Shown here: positions 18,027 through 27,618 of the stretch, in pieces
Numbering within the stretch: position 1 is the first letter of the stretch
Layout of the letters: each line of letters begins with the position of its first letter
NCBI RefSeq assembly: GCF_902706035.1
Contig: NZ_CACSJA010000013.1
Location: 82,986-146,985, forward strand
Direction of reading: 5' to 3'
Length of the DNA: 64,000 nucleotides
From: Pantoea sp. 18069
GTDB lineage: Bacteria; Pseudomonadota; Gammaproteobacteria; Burkholderiales; Burkholderiaceae_C
The notes under the pieces: model-generated
Database searches by the model: none
Told to the model about the DNA's origin: nothing
What the model saw: the letters and a program-made list of their open reading frames with translations, nothing else
Translations under genes and position numbers: made by a program

Positions 18027-19832
18027 ATGCCACTGCCTCCTGCACCCAGCCGCCGCGCGGCCACTCTCCCTGCCGAAGCTTTCAGCGTAGTCGCACAACG
18101 CAAGGACACGCGCCCGAACATTGCCGACGATGACCTCGACGACGCCCCCACGGCTGTCCCCGCCGCCACCCCGGCACGCCGGCGCACCGCCAGCGTGGAA
18201 GCCGCAGCCCCTCTGATCCAGGTTGAAACAACGGCGCGCGCTCCCGCGCCTGCGGCCCCGGCGGCCGCTTCTGCGCCTGCCCCGGTCACGGCCGCCGCGC
18301 CTCGCGCCCGTCGTACCAAGCCCGCCAGCACACCCGCCCCGGCCGTCGAAGCCAAGGCACCGGTCACCGCAGCGCAGACAGCGCCAACCCCGGCGCCGGC
18401 GGCAGCAGCAAAGATCAGCAAGCGCAAATCGCGCTCGGACCAAACCACGCTGTTCGTGCTCGACACCAATGTGCTGCTGCACGATCCCACAAGCCTGTTT
18501 CGCTTCGAAGAGCACGACATCTTCCTGCCGATGGTGGTGCTCGAGGAGCTCGACGCCCACAAGAAGGGCATGACCGAAGTCGCGCGCAATGGCCGCCAGG
18601 TCAGCCGCAGCCTCGATGCACTGGTCGCCGCCCAGGGCGAAACCGGCCTCGACAAGGGCCTGCGCCTGAATGCCTCGGGCCAGCGCAGCGCGACCGGCCA
18701 GCTGTTCTTCCAGACCGAAGCCCTCGAATGCACGCTGCCCACAAGCCTGCCCCAGGGCAAGGCCGACAACCAGATCCTGGGCGTGGTCGAAGCCCTGCGC
18801 CGCCAGCGCAATGGCCGCGACGTGGTGCTGGTGTCCAAGGACATCAACATGCGCGTCAAGGCGCGCGCACTGGGCCTGGCCGCCGAGGACTACCAGAACG
18901 ACAAGGTGCTCGAGGACGGCGACCTGCTGTATTCGGGCCTGATGCCGCTGCCCCAGGACTTCTGGACCAAGGCCGGCAAGGGCATGGAAAGCTGGAACGA
19001 AGGCCCGTACACCTGCTACCGGGTCACGGGCGCGATCGTCGGCCAGTTCATGATCAACCAGTTCGTCTACTACGAGGCACCGGGCGAGCCCAGCCTGTTC
19101 CTGCGCGTGACCGAAATCCGCGATCGCACGGCCGTGCTCAAGACGCTGCGCGACTATAGCCATGCGAAGAACGCGGTCTGGGGCGTGACCACACGCAACC
19201 GCGAGCAGAATTTCGCCATGAACCTGCTGATGGACCCCGAGATCGATCTCGTGACGCTGACCGGCACGGCCGGCACCGGCAAGACGCTGATGGCGCTCGC
19301 GGCCGGCCTGACCCAGGTGCTTGACGAGCGCCGCTACACCGAGATCATCATGACGCGCGCCACCGTGAGCGTAGGCGAGGACATCGGTTTCCTGCCCGGC
19401 ACCGAAGAGGAAAAGATGGGCCCCTGGATGGGCGCGCTCGACGACAACCTCGAGTTCCTGGCCAAGGGCGACGGCGGCAACGCCGGCGAGTGGGGGCGTG
19501 CCGCGACCAACGAGCTGATCCGCAGCCGCATCAAGATCAAGAGCATGAACTTCATGCGCGGCCGCACCTTCCTCAACAAGTACCTGATCCTGGACGAGGC
19601 GCAAAACCTCACGCCCAAGCAGATGAAGACGCTGATCACGCGCGCCGGTCCGGGCACCAAGATCGTCTGCATGGGCAACCTGGCGCAGATCGACACGCCT
19701 TATCTCACCGAAGGCTCGTCGGGCCTGACCTATTCGGTAGACCGCTTCAAGGGCTGGCCCCACAGCGGCCACATCACGCTGGCGCGCGGCGAACGCTCGC
19801 GCCTGGCGGATTTTGCCAGCGAGGTGCTCTAA
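18027..19832 (+). CDS. phoH: PhoH family protein with N-terminal PIN domain
   Basis: A 601-residue PIN-PhoH fusion: a predicted ribonuclease (PIN) coupled to a PhoH P-loop ATPase, related to PhoH2-type RNA helicase-nucleases. Residues 1-135 are a low-complexity Ala/Pro/Thr-rich region. The PIN domain starts at TLFVLDTNVLLHDP (acidic residues at about 150) and contains LEELDAHKKG. The PhoH domain has Walker A GTAGTGKTLMALAAG near residue 415, the MTRATVSVGEDIGFLPGTEE segment, and Walker B YLILDEAQNLTPKQMKTLIT with GNLAQID. The start is the ATG at 18027; a TTG lies five codons upstream. It is followed after 3 bases by the 131-residue gene, so probably cotranscribed. Confidence 0.93.
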   Translation: MPLPPAPSRRAATLPAEAFSVVAQRKDTRPNIADDDLDDAPTAVPAATPARRRTASVEAAAPLIQVETTARAPAPAAPAAASAPAPVTAAAPRARRTKPASTPAPAVEAKAPVTAAQTAPTPAPAAAAKISKRKSRSDQTTLFVLDTNVLLHDPTSLFRFEEHDIFLPMVVLEELDAHKKGMTEVARNGRQVSRSLDALVAAQGETGLDKGLRLNASGQRSATGQLFFQTEALECTLPTSLPQGKADNQILGVVEALRRQRNGRDVVLVSKDINMRVKARALGLAAEDYQNDKVLEDGDLLYSGLMPLPQDFWTKAGKGMESWNEGPYTCYRVTGAIVGQFMINQFVYYEAPGEPSLFLRVTEIRDRTAVLKTLRDYSHAKNAVWGVTTRNREQNFAMNLLMDPEIDLVTLTGTAGTGKTLMALAAGLTQVLDERRYTEIIMTRATVSVGEDIGFLPGTEEEKMGPWMGALDDNLEFLAKGDGGNAGEWGRAATNELIRSRIKIKSMNFMRGRTFLNKYLILDEAQNLTPKQMKTLITRAGPGTKIVCMGNLAQIDTPYLTEGSSGLTYSVDRFKGWPHSGHITLARGERSRLADFASEVL

Positions 19833-19835
19833 GCC

Positions 19836-20231
19836 ATGGCGATCAGCTGGATCACCGCACTCAAGCTGGTTCCCTGGGGCGACGTCATCGAAGCCACACC
19901 CCAGGTGGTCAAGGCCGCCAAGGGCCTGCTGCGCAAGAAGGACGCCGCAGCCGAGGAAGCCGCTGCGGCCCCGGCCGCAAGCCGGCTCTCCACGCCCCAC
20001 TCGGCGGGCGAGCAGGCGCTGCAGTTGATCCAGTCGCTAGAAGGCCGCATACGCCAGCTGGAGCAAGGCCAGCAGCAGTCGGCCGAGCTGATCCAGCAAC
20101 TGGCCGAGCAGAACGCCCAGGTCATCCGCACCGTCGACCTGCTGCGCACCGGCGCCCAGCGCCTGGCATGGGCCTGCGCCGTGCTGGGAGTGTCCGTGGT
20201 CGGGCTGGTCATTGCGCTGTGGCGCATGTAA
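19836..20231 (+). CDS. Tail-anchored coiled-coil protein, unknown function
   Basis: A 131-residue protein with three parts: an N-terminal amphipathic region (MAISWITALKLVPWGDVIEA), a Gln/Glu-rich coiled coil at about residues 60-100 (SLEGRIRQLEQGQQQSAELI), and a C-terminal membrane helix at about 109-130 (LAWACAVLGVSVVGLVIALW). This resembles a tail-anchored adapter with its helices in the cytosol. It starts 3 bases after phoH stops, so a partnership with PhoH is suggested by position only. A strong terminator follows. Confidence 0.75.
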   Translation: MAISWITALKLVPWGDVIEATPQVVKAAKGLLRKKDAAAEEAAAAPAASRLSTPHSAGEQALQLIQSLEGRIRQLEQGQQQSAELIQQLAEQNAQVIRTVDLLRTGAQRLAWACAVLGVSVVGLVIALWRM

Positions 20232-20255
20232 CCCGAGCCCCCGCGCTTGAAATGG

Positions 20256-20281
20256 AAAAACGGCCTTCGGGCCGTTTTTTT
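20256..20281 (+). terminator. Strong intrinsic terminator of phoH unit
   Basis: AAAAACGGCC, tetraloop TTCG, GGCCG and TTTTTTT: a short GC stem capped by a stable UUCG loop and followed by a T run, 25 bases after the stop of the coiled-coil gene. Confidence 0.93.
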
Positions 20282-20332
20282 ACGCTGCTACGCAAAGAAA
20301 CAGGGCAAGCCTTGTGCAACTGGCGCGGCCCA

Positions 20333-20446
20333 GCACGGGGGCAGCGAGCAGGGGCCGCCCCGCAGCGAGGCTGCCGTGCCTAGCCGGCCGCCCCCTCCAC
20401 CGAAGGTTGAGAGGGGGAAGCGACGAAGTCGCTCAGGGGGGGCTTT
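20333..20446 (+). repeat. Dispersed intergenic repeat, copy B
   Basis: Blocks in order: CACGGGGGCAGCGAGCAG, GGGCCGCCCCGCAGCGAGG, TGCCGTGCC, CCCCCTCCACCGAAGGTTG, AGAGGGGGAAG and GTCGCTCAGGGGGG. Nearly the same sequence, inverted, occurs at 41592-41712; a shorter relative is at 5103-5190. It fills the gap between the convergent phoH unit and dnaB. Confidence 0.85.
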
Positions 20447-21861
20447 TAAAAGTCATCCGCACCCATTGCCAGATTTTCAAAGCGCGTCTGGTTCTTCTGG
20501 AAGAACAGCTTCACGGTGCCCGTGGGCCCGTTACGCTGCTTGCCGATGATGACTTCGGCGATGTTCGGCTCCTTGGAGTCCTTGTTGTAGTAGTCGTCGC
20601 GGTAGATGAACATGATGATGTCGGCATCCTGCTCGATGGCGCCCGATTCGCGCAGGTCGGACATCATCGGGCGCTTGTCGGTGCGCTGCTCGACCGAGCG
20701 GTTGAGCTGCGACAGCGCAATCACCGGGCATTGCAATTCCTTGGCCAGCATTTTCAGGCCCCGCGAAATTTCGCCGAGTTCGGTCGCGCGGTTGTCGGAA
20801 CTCGCCGCCGAGCCCGAGCCGCTCATCAGCTGCAGGTAATCGACCACGATCAGGCCCAGCTTGCCGCATTGGCGCGCGAGGCGGCGCGAGTTGGCGCGCA
20901 GCTCGCCCGGCGTCAGGCCCGGGCTTTCGTCGATGTGCAGCGACACCGTGCGCAGGCGCTCTATGGCTTCGGTGAGCCGTGGCCACTCGTCGTCGTTGAG
21001 CTTGCCGGTGCGCAGATTGCCCTGGTTCACGCGACCGATCGAGCCCACGATACGCACCGCGAGCTGGGCCGCGCCCATTTCCATGGAGAAGATCGCGACG
21101 GGCAGGCCTTCGTTGAGCGCCACATGCTCGGCAATATTCACCGCCAGCGCGGTCTTGCCCATAGAGGGACGCGCGGCCAGCACCACCAGGTCACCCGCCT
21201 GCATGCCCGAAGTCATGCGGTCCAGGTCGGCAAAGCCGGTAGGCACGCCGGTCACATCCATCGGGTTGTCGGCCATTTCCTGAACCCGGTCCAGCAGGTC
21301 GACGACCAGCGTGTCCAGCGACTGGAAGCCCTGCTTGTTGCGCGCACCCTCTTCGCCGATCGCGAAGATCTTCGACTCGGCTTCGTCGAGCACGCGCTCC
21401 ACGGTCTTGCCCTGGGGGTTGAACGCGTTGGTGGCGATATCGTCGCTGGCCGTGATCAGCTTGCGCAGGATGGAACGGTCGCGCACGATTTCCGCATAGC
21501 GGCGGATATTGGTCGCGCTGGGCACATACTGGGCCAGCTGGTTCAGATACATCAGGCCGCCGATTTCCTCGGCCTTGCCCATGGTCTGCAGGTTCTCGTA
21601 GACCGTGATCACGTCGGCGGGCTTGCTGGCATTGATCAGCTTGCCTATGGCTTCGTAGATCAGCTTGTGCTCGTGGCGGTAGAAATCGCTGTCCGACAGC
21701 AGGTCGCCCACCCGGTCCCAGGCGTTGTTGTCCAGCAGCAGGCCGCCCAGCACGCTCGATTCGGATTCCATCGAATGCGGCGGCACGCGCAGCTGCGCGA
21801 CCTGGCGATCCGGGGGAGAAAAAGCATCATCGAGCTCGAGCGGAGGCATAACAGAGGACAT
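20446..21861 (-). CDS. dnaB: Replicative DNA helicase DnaB
   Basis: Hexameric 5'-3' helicase of the chromosomal replisome. The 471-residue protein starts at the ATG at 21861 (MSSVMPPLELDDAFSPPDRQ), preceded by AAGGAA; upstream in-frame residues are not protein-like. N-terminal helical domain with PPHSMESESSVLGGLLLDN, then the RecA-like domain: GFADLDRMTSGMQAGDLVVL, Walker A ARPSMGKTALAVNIAEH near residue 220, Walker B GLIVVDYLQLMSG, and the arginine-finger region near DADIIMFIYRDDYY. The C terminus carries GKQRNGPTGTVKLFF. No intein is present. It lies downstream of the S6/S18/L9 operon, a common proteobacterial arrangement. Confidence 0.97.
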   Translation of the reverse strand: MSSVMPPLELDDAFSPPDRQVAQLRVPPHSMESESSVLGGLLLDNNAWDRVGDLLSDSDFYRHEHKLIYEAIGKLINASKPADVITVYENLQTMGKAEEIGGLMYLNQLAQYVPSATNIRRYAEIVRDRSILRKLITASDDIATNAFNPQGKTVERVLDEAESKIFAIGEEGARNKQGFQSLDTLVVDLLDRVQEMADNPMDVTGVPTGFADLDRMTSGMQAGDLVVLAARPSMGKTALAVNIAEHVALNEGLPVAIFSMEMGAAQLAVRIVGSIGRVNQGNLRTGKLNDDEWPRLTEAIERLRTVSLHIDESPGLTPGELRANSRRLARQCGKLGLIVVDYLQLMSGSGSAASSDNRATELGEISRGLKMLAKELQCPVIALSQLNRSVEQRTDKRPMMSDLRESGAIEQDADIIMFIYRDDYYNKDSKEPNIAEVIIGKQRNGPTGTVKLFFQKNQTRFENLAMGADDF

Positions 21862-21990
21862 GGATTTCCTTGGGGGCAAGCCCTCCATCCTAGCCGCAGC
21901 CGGCGCCGGCGTCATCCTTGACGCGCGTTGCACGCACGCCAGACGCGGCTATGGCTTGCAGCGGCAGCCAAAGGGGAGGGACAAAAACAC

Positions 21991-22013
21991 AAAAGCCGCC
22001 CTGAGGCGGCTTT
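21991..22013 (-). terminator. Intrinsic terminator after rplI
   Basis: On the minus strand AAAGCCGCC, a four-base loop and GGCGGCTTTTG form a stem with a short T run, 20 bases after the rplI stop and before dnaB. Confidence 0.85.
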
Positions 22014-22032
22014 CGTTCAGCGCGAAGCTGAT

Positions 22033-22485
22033 TTAAGCAGTTTCGCCGTAGACCGAAACGGTCACGTCAACAACCACGTCGGTGTGCAGGGACACGCTCA
22101 CGGTGGTATCGCCAATGGTCTTGATGGGACCGTTGGGCAGGCGCACTTGCGACTTCACAACCTTGTAGCCTTGCTTGTTCAGCTCAGCCGAGATGTCGTG
22201 GTTGGTCACCGAGCCGAACAGACGGCCGTCAACGCCGGCCTTTTGCGACAGCTTGACATTGCCGCCGGCGAGCTTTTCGCCTTCAGCTTGTGCAGCAGCC
22301 AGCTTTTCGGCAGCAGCCTTTTCCAGTTCAACGCGCTTGGCTTCGAACTCGGCCTTGTTGGCTTCGGTCGCGCGGCGTGCGAAGCCGGAAGGAATCAGGA
22401 AGTTGCGGGCGTAGCCGTCCTTGACCTTGACGATTTCGCCGAGGTTACCCAGGTTGACAACCTTTTCGAGCAGAATGATTTGCAT
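22033..22485 (-). CDS. rplI: 50S ribosomal protein L9
   Basis: Two-domain 23S rRNA-binding protein at the base of the L1 stalk. The 150-residue product has the signature [20 protein letters not shown] and [20 protein letters not shown], the long connecting helix at about residues 45-75, and the C-terminal domain with [15 protein letters not shown]. Last gene of the rpsF-priB-rpsR-rplI unit, 12 bases after rpsR. Confidence 0.98.
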   Translation of the reverse strand: MQIILLEKVVNLGNLGEIVKVKDGYARNFLIPSGFARRATEANKAEFEAKRVELEKAAAEKLAAAQAEGEKLAGGNVKLSQKAGVDGRLFGSVTNHDISAELNKQGYKVVKSQVRLPNGPIKTIGDTTVSVSLHTDVVVDVTVSVYGETA

Positions 22486-22497
22486 GGTTCGTGCTCC

Positions 22498-22779
22498 TTA
22501 GATCTTGTGCTGGTCGCTGTAAGGCACCAGGGCCAGGAAGCGCGCGCGCTTGATGGCGGTGTTCAGCTGACGCTGATAGATGGCGCGGGTGCCGGTCAGA
22601 CGTGCGGGCACGATCTTGCCGTTTTCGCCGATGAAATCGCGCAGCGTGTCGACATCCTTGTAGTCGATTTCTTCAACGCCAGCCACGGTGAAGCGGCAGA
22701 AGCGCTTGCGCTTGAACAGCAGCGACTGGGTGTTGCGCTTGGGGCGCTTGTCTTTGTTGAATTTCTTGAACGTGGCCAT
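22498..22779 (-). CDS. rpsR: 30S ribosomal protein S18
   Basis: Small-subunit protein that pairs with S6 on the platform. The 93-residue product contains [20 protein letters not shown] and [20 protein letters not shown], the S18 signature, ending [16 protein letters not shown]. The cysteine at about residue 28 is a lone one. Located between priB and rplI. Confidence 0.98.
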   Translation of the reverse strand: MATFKKFNKDKRPKRNTQSLLFKRKRFCRFTVAGVEEIDYKDVDTLRDFIGENGKIVPARLTGTRAIYQRQLNTAIKRARFLALVPYSDQHKI

Positions 22780-22797
22780 TGCTGGACCTCTTGAAAA

Positions 22798-23088
22798 TTA
22801 ATTTTGTTGAATATCCTGGATGTGCATCACCACTGTCTTGCTGTTGCGCGGGGTAGCGAGGAAGCCTTGAAACTTCCAGCTGCTGCCCGGGGCCTGACGA
22901 GCCAGACGCTCTGCCAGTGCCCCGAAGGCCACCGCTTTGACAGCTGCCGTGACATTCCGCTCAGTGCCTGCCTCTTGCTGCCGGGACTCGTGTTCGAGCC
23001 TCAGATCCAGCGCTGGCAGTCCGGCGGGCGTGTAGCGCAAGGGTTGAACCTCGGCGATACAGGCAGTCAGGACAACGTGGTTTTCCAC
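22798..23088 (-). CDS. priB: Primosomal replication protein N (PriB)
   Basis: Single-strand DNA-binding OB-fold protein that stimulates PriA during replication restart. The 96-residue product begins MENHVVLTACIAEVQPLRYT from a GTG at 23088 and includes PALDLRLEHESRQQEAG and the C-terminal SKTVVMHIQDIQQN strand. The position between rpsF and rpsR is diagnostic. The GTG start has GGAG directly abutting it, so the effective ribosome site is unclear and coupling to rpsF translation is likely. Confidence 0.94.
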   Translation of the reverse strand: MENHVVLTACIAEVQPLRYTPAGLPALDLRLEHESRQQEAGTERNVTAAVKAVAFGALAERLARQAPGSSWKFQGFLATPRNSKTVVMHIQDIQQN

Positions 23089-23114
23089 TCCGTGGGCGTG
23101 ATGTGACGCTGAGC

Positions 23115-23477
23115 TCAGGCCTGTTCGGCCTGGTTGGCCTTGCGGGCTTCTTCGCGCTCGACAGTCTTCATCATCGAAGAAGGTGCAGTATCAGCCTTCT
23201 TCTTTTGCACGGTCAGGTGACGCAGCACGGCGTCGTTGAACTTGAACGCGTGTTCGAGTTCAGCCATCACGGCTTGATCAGCTTCGATGTTCAGGCACAG
23301 GTAGTGGGCCTTGGCAAGCTTGTTGATCATGTAGGCCAGTTGACGACGGCCCCAGTCTTCTTCACGGTGCACCTTACCACCGCCGGCGGTAATCATGCCC
23401 TTGTAGCGCTCCAGCATGGCTGGAACTTGTTCGCTTTGATCCGGGTGGATCAACAAAATGATTTCGTAATGACGCAT
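23115..23477 (-). CDS. rpsF: 30S ribosomal protein S6
   Basis: Platform protein forming a heterodimer with S18. The 120-residue product starts at the ATG at 23477 ([20 protein letters not shown]), preceded by GGGAG at a good distance; an upstream open stretch to 23543 is leader. Conserved [20 protein letters not shown] and [13 protein letters not shown] are present, with a charged C-terminal tail. First gene of the operon. Confidence 0.98.
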   Translation of the reverse strand: MRHYEIILLIHPDQSEQVPAMLERYKGMITAGGGKVHREEDWGRRQLAYMINKLAKAHYLCLNIEADQAVMAELEHAFKFNDAVLRHLTVQKKKADTAPSSMMKTVEREEARKANQAEQA

Positions 23478-23503
23478 GTAAACTCCCTTTTGGGTTGGGC
23501 CCC

Positions 23504-23521
23504 CCGCTGCGTCTGTAGCGG
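23504..23521 (-). promoter_or_regulatory. Hairpin in the rpsF leader, possible S6:S18 site
   Basis: The rpsF leader contains CCGCT (23521-23517) pairing with AGCGG (23508-23504) around ACAGACGC, directly before the ribosome site. Autoregulatory S6:S18-binding hairpins with a CCG element precede rpsF in many bacteria; that this is one is an inference. Confidence 0.3.
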
Positions 23522-23542
23522 TGTGGCAAGGCAAAGCAGGCA

Positions 23543-23548
23543 ATTATA
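23543..23548 (-). promoter_or_regulatory. Candidate -10 box of the rpsF operon
   Basis: Perfect TATAAT on the minus strand about 65 bases before the rpsF start. A weak TGTACA lies 18 bases upstream in the -35 position. Confidence 0.45.
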
Positions 23549-23640
23549 GCCCTGCATCGCCAGCCTTGTACACTCCCCCCCTTGAGATGTCCTTGCCAGA
23601 TGCTGGCCTAACGCCCTGGCGACGCGCTGCAGCGGCCGGT

Positions 23641-23669
23641 CTTGAAATCCTGCGGCACGCGCCCCATCT
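23641..23669 (+). promoter_or_regulatory. Sigma-32 (heat-shock) promoter of grpE-dnaK-dnaJ
   Basis: CTTGAAA (23641-23647) and CCCCATCT (23662-23669) are separated by 14 bases, a near-perfect match to the RpoH consensus. Predicted start of RNA near 23677, about 37 bases before the grpE ATG. Confidence 0.88.
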
Positions 23670-23713
23670 GCGCAGCAGTTGTTTTTTTCTTCTTATTCTT
23701 GAAGCCTCAACCC

Positions 23714-24268
23714 ATGTCTGAACAGAATCCCACAGCCCACCTTGCCCCGGCAGATGCCTCGCCTGAAGAAGTGGAAGCCGCGATGGCGGTCCACAGCGCG
23801 GACGAAATCGCCCGCCTGCAGGCCGAGCTCGCGGAGATCAAGACCAAGAGTGCCGAACTCGCCGACCAGTTCCTGCGCGCCAAGGCCGAAGCGGAGAATG
23901 CGCGCCGCCGCGCCGAGGACGAAGTGTCCAAGGCCCGCAAGTTCGGCATTGAAAGTTTCGCGGAAAGCCTGTTGCCCATCTGCGACAGCCTCGACGCCGC
24001 GCTCGCCATCCAGTCGGCCACGACCGAGCAGTTGCGCGAAGGCGCCGACGCCACGCGCCGCCAGCTGATTTCGGCGCTCGAACGCAACCGGGTTCTGCCG
24101 ATCGACCCCGCGGCCGGTGAAAAATTCGACCCCCACCTGCACCAGGCGATCAGCGTCGTGCCCGCCGAGCAGGCCCCCAACACCGTGGTCGCCGTGCTGC
24201 AAAAGGGTTATCTGATCGCCGACCGCATCCTGCGCCCGGCGCTGGTGACCGTCACGGCCCCTAACTAG
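23714..24268 (+). CDS. grpE: Nucleotide exchange factor GrpE
   Basis: Dimeric exchange factor that releases ADP from DnaK. The start is the ATG at 23714 ([20 protein letters not shown]), since upstream in-frame codons lie over the heat-shock promoter. The 184-residue protein has a disordered N terminus, a long dimerisation helix at about residues 35-85 ([20 protein letters not shown]), and the beta domain with [33 protein letters not shown] and the final ALVTVTAPN. First gene of grpE-dnaK-dnaJ. Confidence 0.96.
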   Translation: MSEQNPTAHLAPADASPEEVEAAMAVHSADEIARLQAELAEIKTKSAELADQFLRAKAEAENARRRAEDEVSKARKFGIESFAESLLPICDSLDAALAIQSATTEQLREGADATRRQLISALERNRVLPIDPAAGEKFDPHLHQAISVVPAEQAPNTVVAVLQKGYLIADRILRPALVTVTAPN

Positions 24269-24356
24269 CTGAAAAATTTCGGCGCGACGGCTTGAAGCAA
24301 GACCCCCGCGCCACAAGTTACCAGCCATTCATATAGTCAATATTTCGGAGAAGAAC

Positions 24357-26300
24357 ATGGGAAAAATCATCGGTATCGATCTGGGCACCACCAACAGCTG
24401 CGTGGCTGTGATGGAAGGCAACACCATTCGCGTGATCGAGAACAGCGAAGGTGCGCGCACCACGCCGTCGATCATTGCCTACCAGGAAGACGGCGAGATC
24501 CTCGTCGGCGCCTCGGCCAAGCGCCAGGCCGTGACCAACCCGCGCAACACGATCTACGCTTCCAAGCGCCTGATCGGCCGCAAGTTCGACGAGAAGGAAG
24601 TGCAAAAGGACATCGACCTGATGCCCTACACCATCACCAAGGCGGACAACGGCGACGCCTGGATCGAAGTGCGCGGCCAGAAGATGGCCCCTCCGCAGAT
24701 CAGCGCCGAAGTGCTGCGCAAGATGAAGAAGACCGCCGAGGACTTCCTGGGCGAGCCCGTGACCGAAGCCGTGATCACCGTGCCGGCCTACTTCAACGAC
24801 GCCCAGCGCCAGGCCACCAAGGATGCGGGCCGCATCGCCGGCCTCGACGTCAAGCGCATCATCAACGAACCCACCGCTGCAGCCCTGGCCTTCGGCCTGG
24901 ACAAGCAGGACAAGGCCGACCGCAAGATCGCCGTGTATGACCTGGGCGGCGGCACGTTCGACGTCTCTATCATCGAGATCGCCGACGTGGACGGCGAAAA
25001 GCAGTTCGAAGTGCTGTCGACCAACGGCGACACCTTCCTGGGCGGCGAAGACTTCGACCAGCGCATCATCGACTACATCATCAGCGAGTTCAAGAAGGAA
25101 CAAGGCGTCGATCTGTCCAAGGACGTGCTCGCGCTGCAACGCCTGAAGGAAGCGGCCGAGAAGGCCAAGATCGAACTGTCGAACTCGGCCCAGACCGACA
25201 TCAACCTGCCTTACGTGACGGCCGACGCTTCGGGCCCCAAGCACCTGAACATCAAGCTCACGCGCGCCAAGCTCGAAAGCCTGGTCGACGAGCTGATCGA
25301 GCGCACGATTGCGCCCTGCCGCATGGCCATCAAGGACGCGGGCATCTCGGTGTCCGACATCCATGACGTGATCCTGGTCGGTGGCATGACCCGCATGCCC
25401 AAGGTGCAGGAAAAGGTCAAGGAATTCTTCGGCAAGGAACCCCGCAAGGACGTGAACCCTGATGAAGCCGTGGCTGTCGGCGCCGCCGTGCAGGGCCAGG
25501 TGCTGTCGGGCGACCGCAAGGACGTGCTGCTGCTGGACGTGACGCCGCTGTCGCTGGGCATCGAGACCCTGGGTGGCGTCATGACCAAGATGATCACCAA
25601 GAACACGACCATCCCGACCAAGTTCGCGCAGACGTTCTCGACGGCTGACGACAACCAGCCGGCCGTGACCATCAAGGTGTTCCAGGGCGAGCGCGAGATC
25701 GCTGCGGGCAATAAGGGCCTGGGCGAGTTCAACCTCGAAGGCATCCCACCCGCAGGCCGCGGCGTGCCGCAGATCGAAGTGACCTTCGACATCGACGCCA
25801 ACGGTATCCTGAACGTATCCGCCAAGGACAAGGCCTCGGGCAAGGAAAACAAGATCACCATCAAGGCGAACTCGGGCCTGTCGGAAGAAGAGATCCAGCA
25901 AATGGTCAAGGACGCGGAACTCAACGCGGCCGATGACAAGAAGAAGCTGGAACTCGTGCAGTCGAAGAACCAGGGCGAAGCCGCGGTGCACAGCGTGACC
26001 AAGAGCCTGGCCGAGCACGGCGACAAGCTCGACGCCGCCGAGAAGTCGGCCATCGAAGCCGCTGTCAAGGACCTCGAGGAAGCCCTCAAGGCCGAGGACA
26101 AGGACGCGATCGACGCCAAGACCACGGCCCTGATGACCGCAAGCCAGAAGCTCGGCGAGAAGATGTACGCCGATGCGCAGGCCGCGGGCGGTGCCGATGC
26201 AGCCGCGGCTGCAGGCGCCGCAGGTGCTGCTGCGAGTGCTTCGGCGCCCGAAGACGACAATGTGGTCGACGCCGAAGTCAAGGAAGTCAAGAAGGACTGA
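24357..26300 (+). CDS. dnaK: Molecular chaperone DnaK (Hsp70)
   Basis: ATP-driven chaperone; cofactors GrpE and DnaJ flank it and ClpB is elsewhere in the window. The 647-residue protein shows [16 protein letters not shown] at the N terminus, the phosphate loop [26 protein letters not shown], the interdomain linker [19 protein letters not shown], a substrate-binding domain, a helical lid at 510-610, and an Ala/Gly-rich tail ending [10 protein letters not shown], the exchange- and cochaperone-binding EEV-like acidic tail. A strong AAGGAG-like site (CGGAGAAG) precedes the ATG. Confidence 0.98.
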   Translation: MGKIIGIDLGTTNSCVAVMEGNTIRVIENSEGARTTPSIIAYQEDGEILVGASAKRQAVTNPRNTIYASKRLIGRKFDEKEVQKDIDLMPYTITKADNGDAWIEVRGQKMAPPQISAEVLRKMKKTAEDFLGEPVTEAVITVPAYFNDAQRQATKDAGRIAGLDVKRIINEPTAAALAFGLDKQDKADRKIAVYDLGGGTFDVSIIEIADVDGEKQFEVLSTNGDTFLGGEDFDQRIIDYIISEFKKEQGVDLSKDVLALQRLKEAAEKAKIELSNSAQTDINLPYVTADASGPKHLNIKLTRAKLESLVDELIERTIAPCRMAIKDAGISVSDIHDVILVGGMTRMPKVQEKVKEFFGKEPRKDVNPDEAVAVGAAVQGQVLSGDRKDVLLLDVTPLSLGIETLGGVMTKMITKNTTIPTKFAQTFSTADDNQPAVTIKVFQGEREIAAGNKGLGEFNLEGIPPAGRGVPQIEVTFDIDANGILNVSAKDKASGKENKITIKANSGLSEEEIQQMVKDAELNAADDKKKLELVQSKNQGEAAVHSVTKSLAEHGDKLDAAEKSAIEAAVKDLEEALKAEDKDAIDAKTTALMTASQKLGEKMYADAQAAGGADAAAAAGAAGAAASASAPEDDNVVDAEVKEVKKD

Positions 26301-26391
26301 TGCGCCAGGTCCTCAGTGACTGACCGCCGCCGCGTCGTCCCGTTTTCGGGGTGACGCGGCGTTCCTGTTCCAACCGGCCCCACGAATCAAC

Positions 26392-27534
26392 ATGTCCAAA
26401 CGCGACTATTACGAAGTCCTCGGCGTTGCCAAGAACGCCTCGGACGAGGAAATCAAGAAGGCTTATCGCAAGCTCGCGATGAAGCATCACCCTGACCGCA
26501 ACCAGGGCGATACCGCCGTCAAGGCCGAAGAGAATTTCAAGGAGGCCAAGGAGGCCTACGAGATGCTCTCGGACGCCCAGAAGCGCGCGGCCTATGACCA
26601 GTACGGCCATGCCGGCGTGGACCCGAACCGCGGCATGGGCGGCGGCGAAGGCTATGGCGGTTTCGCCGAAGCTTTCGGCGACATCTTCGGCGATATGTTC
26701 AGCCAGGGCCAGGGCCAGGGACGTGGCGGGCGCGGCGGCGGACGCCAGGTCTACCGTGGCAACGACTTGAGCTATGCGATGGAAATCACGCTCGAGGAAG
26801 CCGCCAAGGGCAAGGACGCGCAGATCCGCATCCCCTCGTGGGACAGCTGCGACACCTGCCACGGCTCGGGCGCCAAGCCCGGCACCAGCGCCAAGACCTG
26901 CACCACCTGTGCGGGCCAGGGTTCGGTGCAGATGCGCCAGGGCTTCTTCAGCGTGCAGCAGACCTGCCCGCATTGCCGCGGCACGGGCAAGATCATTCCC
27001 GAACCCTGCACCAGCTGCCAGGGCCAGGGCAAGGTCAAGCACCAGAAGACGCTCGAAGTCAAGATTCCCGCGGGCATAGACGACGGCATGCGCATCCGCT
27101 CGACGGGCAACGGCGAGCCCGGCACCAACGGCGGGCCTCCGGGCGACCTGTATATCGAGATCCGCATCCGCAAGCACGACATCTTCGAGCGCGAAGGCGA
27201 CGACCTGCATTGCCAGGTGCCCGTGAGCTTCATCACCGCGGCCCTGGGCGGCGAGATCGAAGTGCCCACGCTGGCCGGCAAGGCGGCGATCGACATTCCC
27301 GAAGGCACCCAGGCCGGCAAGCAGTTCCGCCTGCGCGGCAAGGGCATCAAGGGCATACGCGCGAGCTACCCCGGCGACCTCTACTGCCACATCGTGGTCG
27401 AAACGCCGGTCAAGCTCACCGAGTACCAGCGCAAGCTGCTGCGCGAGCTCGAGGAATCGCTGCAAAAAGGCGGCGGACGCCACTCGCCCAGCGGCGAAAG
27501 CTGGACCGACAGACTCAAGAAGTTCTTCAGCTGA
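26392..27534 (+). CDS. dnaJ: Chaperone protein DnaJ (Hsp40)
   Basis: Cochaperone that delivers clients to DnaK and stimulates its ATPase. The 380-residue type I DnaJ has a J domain ([20 protein letters not shown], with the HPD motif in [11 protein letters not shown]), a Gly/Phe-rich region, four CxxCxGxG zinc motifs ([32 protein letters not shown] at about 148-210), and the C-terminal substrate-binding domains. It is 91 bases after dnaK and ends at an intrinsic terminator. Confidence 0.98.
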   Translation: MSKRDYYEVLGVAKNASDEEIKKAYRKLAMKHHPDRNQGDTAVKAEENFKEAKEAYEMLSDAQKRAAYDQYGHAGVDPNRGMGGGEGYGGFAEAFGDIFGDMFSQGQGQGRGGRGGGRQVYRGNDLSYAMEITLEEAAKGKDAQIRIPSWDSCDTCHGSGAKPGTSAKTCTTCAGQGSVQMRQGFFSVQQTCPHCRGTGKIIPEPCTSCQGQGKVKHQKTLEVKIPAGIDDGMRIRSTGNGEPGTNGGPPGDLYIEIRIRKHDIFEREGDDLHCQVPVSFITAALGGEIEVPTLAGKAAIDIPEGTQAGKQFRLRGKGIKGIRASYPGDLYCHIVVETPVKLTEYQRKLLRELEESLQKGGGRHSPSGESWTDRLKKFFS

Positions 27535-27552
27535 TCGCATCAGCGCCTACCA

Positions 27553-27578
27553 TCCCCGCCGCGTGCGGGGATTTTTTT
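27553..27578 (+). terminator. Intrinsic terminator of the dnaK operon
   Basis: TCCCCGC, loop CGCGT, GCGGGGA, then seven T. Begins 18 bases after the dnaJ stop. Confidence 0.92.
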
Positions 27579-27618
27579 GCGTACTGCAGAGGCGATGTTC
27601 GCTGAAAGACAATCTTGC

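Noticed and set aside
17823..20000. 725-codon open frame opposite phoH
   Set aside because: Antisense shadow of phoH, whose Walker and PIN motifs are clear.
24270..24356. Separate sigma-32 promoter for dnaK
   Set aside because: CTTGAAG is present, but the downstream CCACAAGT at 13 bases is a poor match to CCCCATNT; the grpE promoter is sufficient.
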